The position numbers were made by a program, and so were the translations under genes. Shown here in pieces: positions 4,946 through 6,039 of a stretch of DNA of 6,039 nt (within the stretch, counting starts at the first letter, position 1; each line of letters starts with the position of its first letter). This DNA is from Acidobacteria bacterium UBA6911 (GTDB taxonomy: Bacteria; Acidobacteriota; UBA6911). A model generated the notes under the pieces. That model did not search any database. It had not been told where the DNA came from and worked only from the letters and a program-made list of their open reading frames with translations. The stretch is from NCBI GenBank assembly GCA_002451015.1, contig DKBB01000405.1:1-6039 (forward strand), given 5' to 3'.

Positions 4946-6039
4946 TTATCTCTTAATCGTCTCCGTAGATGCTTTTTTCTGATCCTGTACTTCGAAATCG
5001 ATCGACTGCAGCGCCATTCGGTGTTTTTCCTTTGCCAGCATGTCCAGAACGATGACCTGGAGATCGTAAATTCCCGGTGGCAGGCTTCCCAGGCGCATGC
5101 GGCCGGTTCCCAGCATTCTTTCGGAATTATCCTGCACCTCCAGGGTCAGGTCGGACGGTTGCCCACAGAATACCTCCTGTCCTTCACGAAACAGCCTTAC
5201 ATAGGTCTGTATTTGAGATTTATTATCTTTGCCTGTTTTGGCGTTCAGGATCTGGTAGGCCCAGAGGATGGTATCGCCCGGCTTAAAAATGCGTACGGCG
5301 GCGGTTCCGTTTATTTCCCTGTCTGTAAGAATTCCTTCCTTCCGGTCTCCCGCCATACCGGCGATGGATTTGTCCGCAGTCAACAAAATCCCCGAGAGGG
5401 CGAGCCTCCCCTTGTCCACCCTGGGAACTTCGATGAAATGCGAGGCGCTTCCCAGACGCCCGCTTTCGATATCGCTTAAAACAATGCGCATATGGTAGGG
5501 GCCCGCTTTTTTTACCGGTACGTGCATCAATGAAGCCATTCCGTTTCTTTTAAAATTTTCGTATTCCGCATCCCCGATGCTGAGTTCCCATCGTTTATCA
5601 ATGTAATCGATCGGCTGACCGTCTGCATCGTAAATGCCGCCGAGAACATAGACAGCCGTGTTCTGTTTCCCGTTCGGCCCCCGTTTGAAAGTCAGCTTTT
5701 CGGCATCGAAATGCAGCAGCACATTGATGCAGGGAATGTTCTCCCGGGTCTGCATGTAAAGCGCTGTAAGACGCACACTCAGGTCATCGGAAACGAATGG
5801 CGATTGCAGGGCCTGGATCATTCGTTCCCTTATTGTAAGAGGCGCATACTGATCTTCGGGGATTGTGAAAAAACCGGAGCGGGACCGCACGCGCAGTCCG
5901 GGACGTTTCACTCGAACCCGGATGTTGTGATATTTTGTTTTTCCGGTCTGTATTTCTTCAATTGTCTTTGCATCAGGTTGATAGCCGATCAGGTAATAGA
6001 TTTCTCCATCCCTCGCAACGTCCCGCAATACGCCGTCGA
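4946..6039 (-). CDS. Acidobacterial-type VWFA-related protein, C-terminal part (5' end outside window)
   Basis: The frame is open to the window edge (codons DGVL precede the TTG at 6028), so this is a partial gene and the TTG is not the true start. Residues are counted from 6028. YYLIGYQPDA (11-20) and the pair IRVRVKRPGLRVRSRSGFF (36-54) are the characteristic end of the VWFA-related domain found mostly in Acidobacteriota (TIGR03436-like). There the usual text is 'YYLLGY-P ... VKVKRPGL-VRAR-GYF'. The remaining 300 or so residues are a beta-rich C-terminal extension without motifs I recognise. It includes YVLGGIYDADGQ, a probable Ig-like or beta-sandwich strand pattern (GPYHMRIVLSD), and another near the end (LPPGIYDLQVIVLD). 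It ends in a charged tail. Such proteins are normally secreted or envelope-associated; the signal peptide and the metal-binding VWA part would lie beyond 6039. Function is unknown in the family. Confidence 0.85.
   Translation of the reverse strand, partial: DGVLRDVARDGEIYYLIGYQPDAKTIEEIQTGKTKYHNIRVRVKRPGLRVRSRSGFFTIPEDQYAPLTIRERMIQALQSPFVSDDLSVRLTALYMQTRENIPCINVLLHFDAEKLTFKRGPNGKQNTAVYVLGGIYDADGQPIDYIDKRWELSIGDAEYENFKRNGMASLMHVPVKKAGPYHMRIVLSDIESGRLGSASHFIEVPRVDKGRLALSGILLTADKSIAGMAGDRKEGILTDREINGTAAVRIFKPGDTILWAYQILNAKTGKDNKSQIQTYVRLFREGQEVFCGQPSDLTLEVQDNSERMLGTGRMRLGSLPPGIYDLQVIVLDMLAKEKHRMALQSIDFEVQDQKKASTETIKR

Noticed and set aside
4815..4982. 55-codon + strand ORF (MKLIKRVWYF...)
   Set aside because: It has an ATG and a weak AGAGG upstream, but runs antisense into the end of the VWFA-related gene and matches no family I know. 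Kept only as a note.
5021..5479. 152-codon + strand ORF opposite the VWFA-related gene
   Set aside because: Antisense shadow with low-complexity composition and no domain; the - strand protein here is clearly real.

Overview
The window looks like a bacterial chromosome segment, most likely from Acidobacteriota or a related environmental lineage such as Aminicenantes or another Planctomycetota/Acidobacteriota-like group. The right-edge gene is the C-terminal part of an acidobacterial-type VWFA-related secreted protein. The left-hand sigma/membrane-protein pair has the 'WADV' LolA-like layout common in Planctomycetota and neighbouring phyla. This taxonomic guess is an inference from protein families only.

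Left block (about 50-2906, + strand, visibly GC-rich): a tight three-gene operon. It encodes an ECF-type sigma-70 factor, a single-pass membrane protein in the anti-sigma position, and a membrane-anchored protein made of two tandem SecD P1-head-like domains. Both junctions are 4-nt ATGA overlaps with good Shine-Dalgarno sequences, so translational coupling is likely. The C-terminus of the membrane protein also aligns by eye with the SecD P1-head pattern. The operon would therefore carry three copies of this fold on the extracytoplasmic side, next to a sigma factor. This is the most interesting part of the window: a possible envelope or protein-export sensing system built from borrowed SecD head domains.

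Middle block (about 2907-4945, lower GC, - strand): a small conserved-looking hypothetical protein (69 aa) sits convergent to the operon. Its start overlaps by 4 nt an upstream reading frame that is broken by a single in-frame TGA and looks like a decayed partner gene. A poorly coding AT-rich spacer follows, then a complete DODA/YgiD-type (LigB superfamily) extradiol dioxygenase, then about 400 bp without a convincing gene.

Right block (4946-6039, - strand): the C-terminal part of a VWFA-related protein whose N-terminal half, including the VWA domain, lies beyond the window edge. No RNA genes, CRISPR arrays or insertion sequences were seen.
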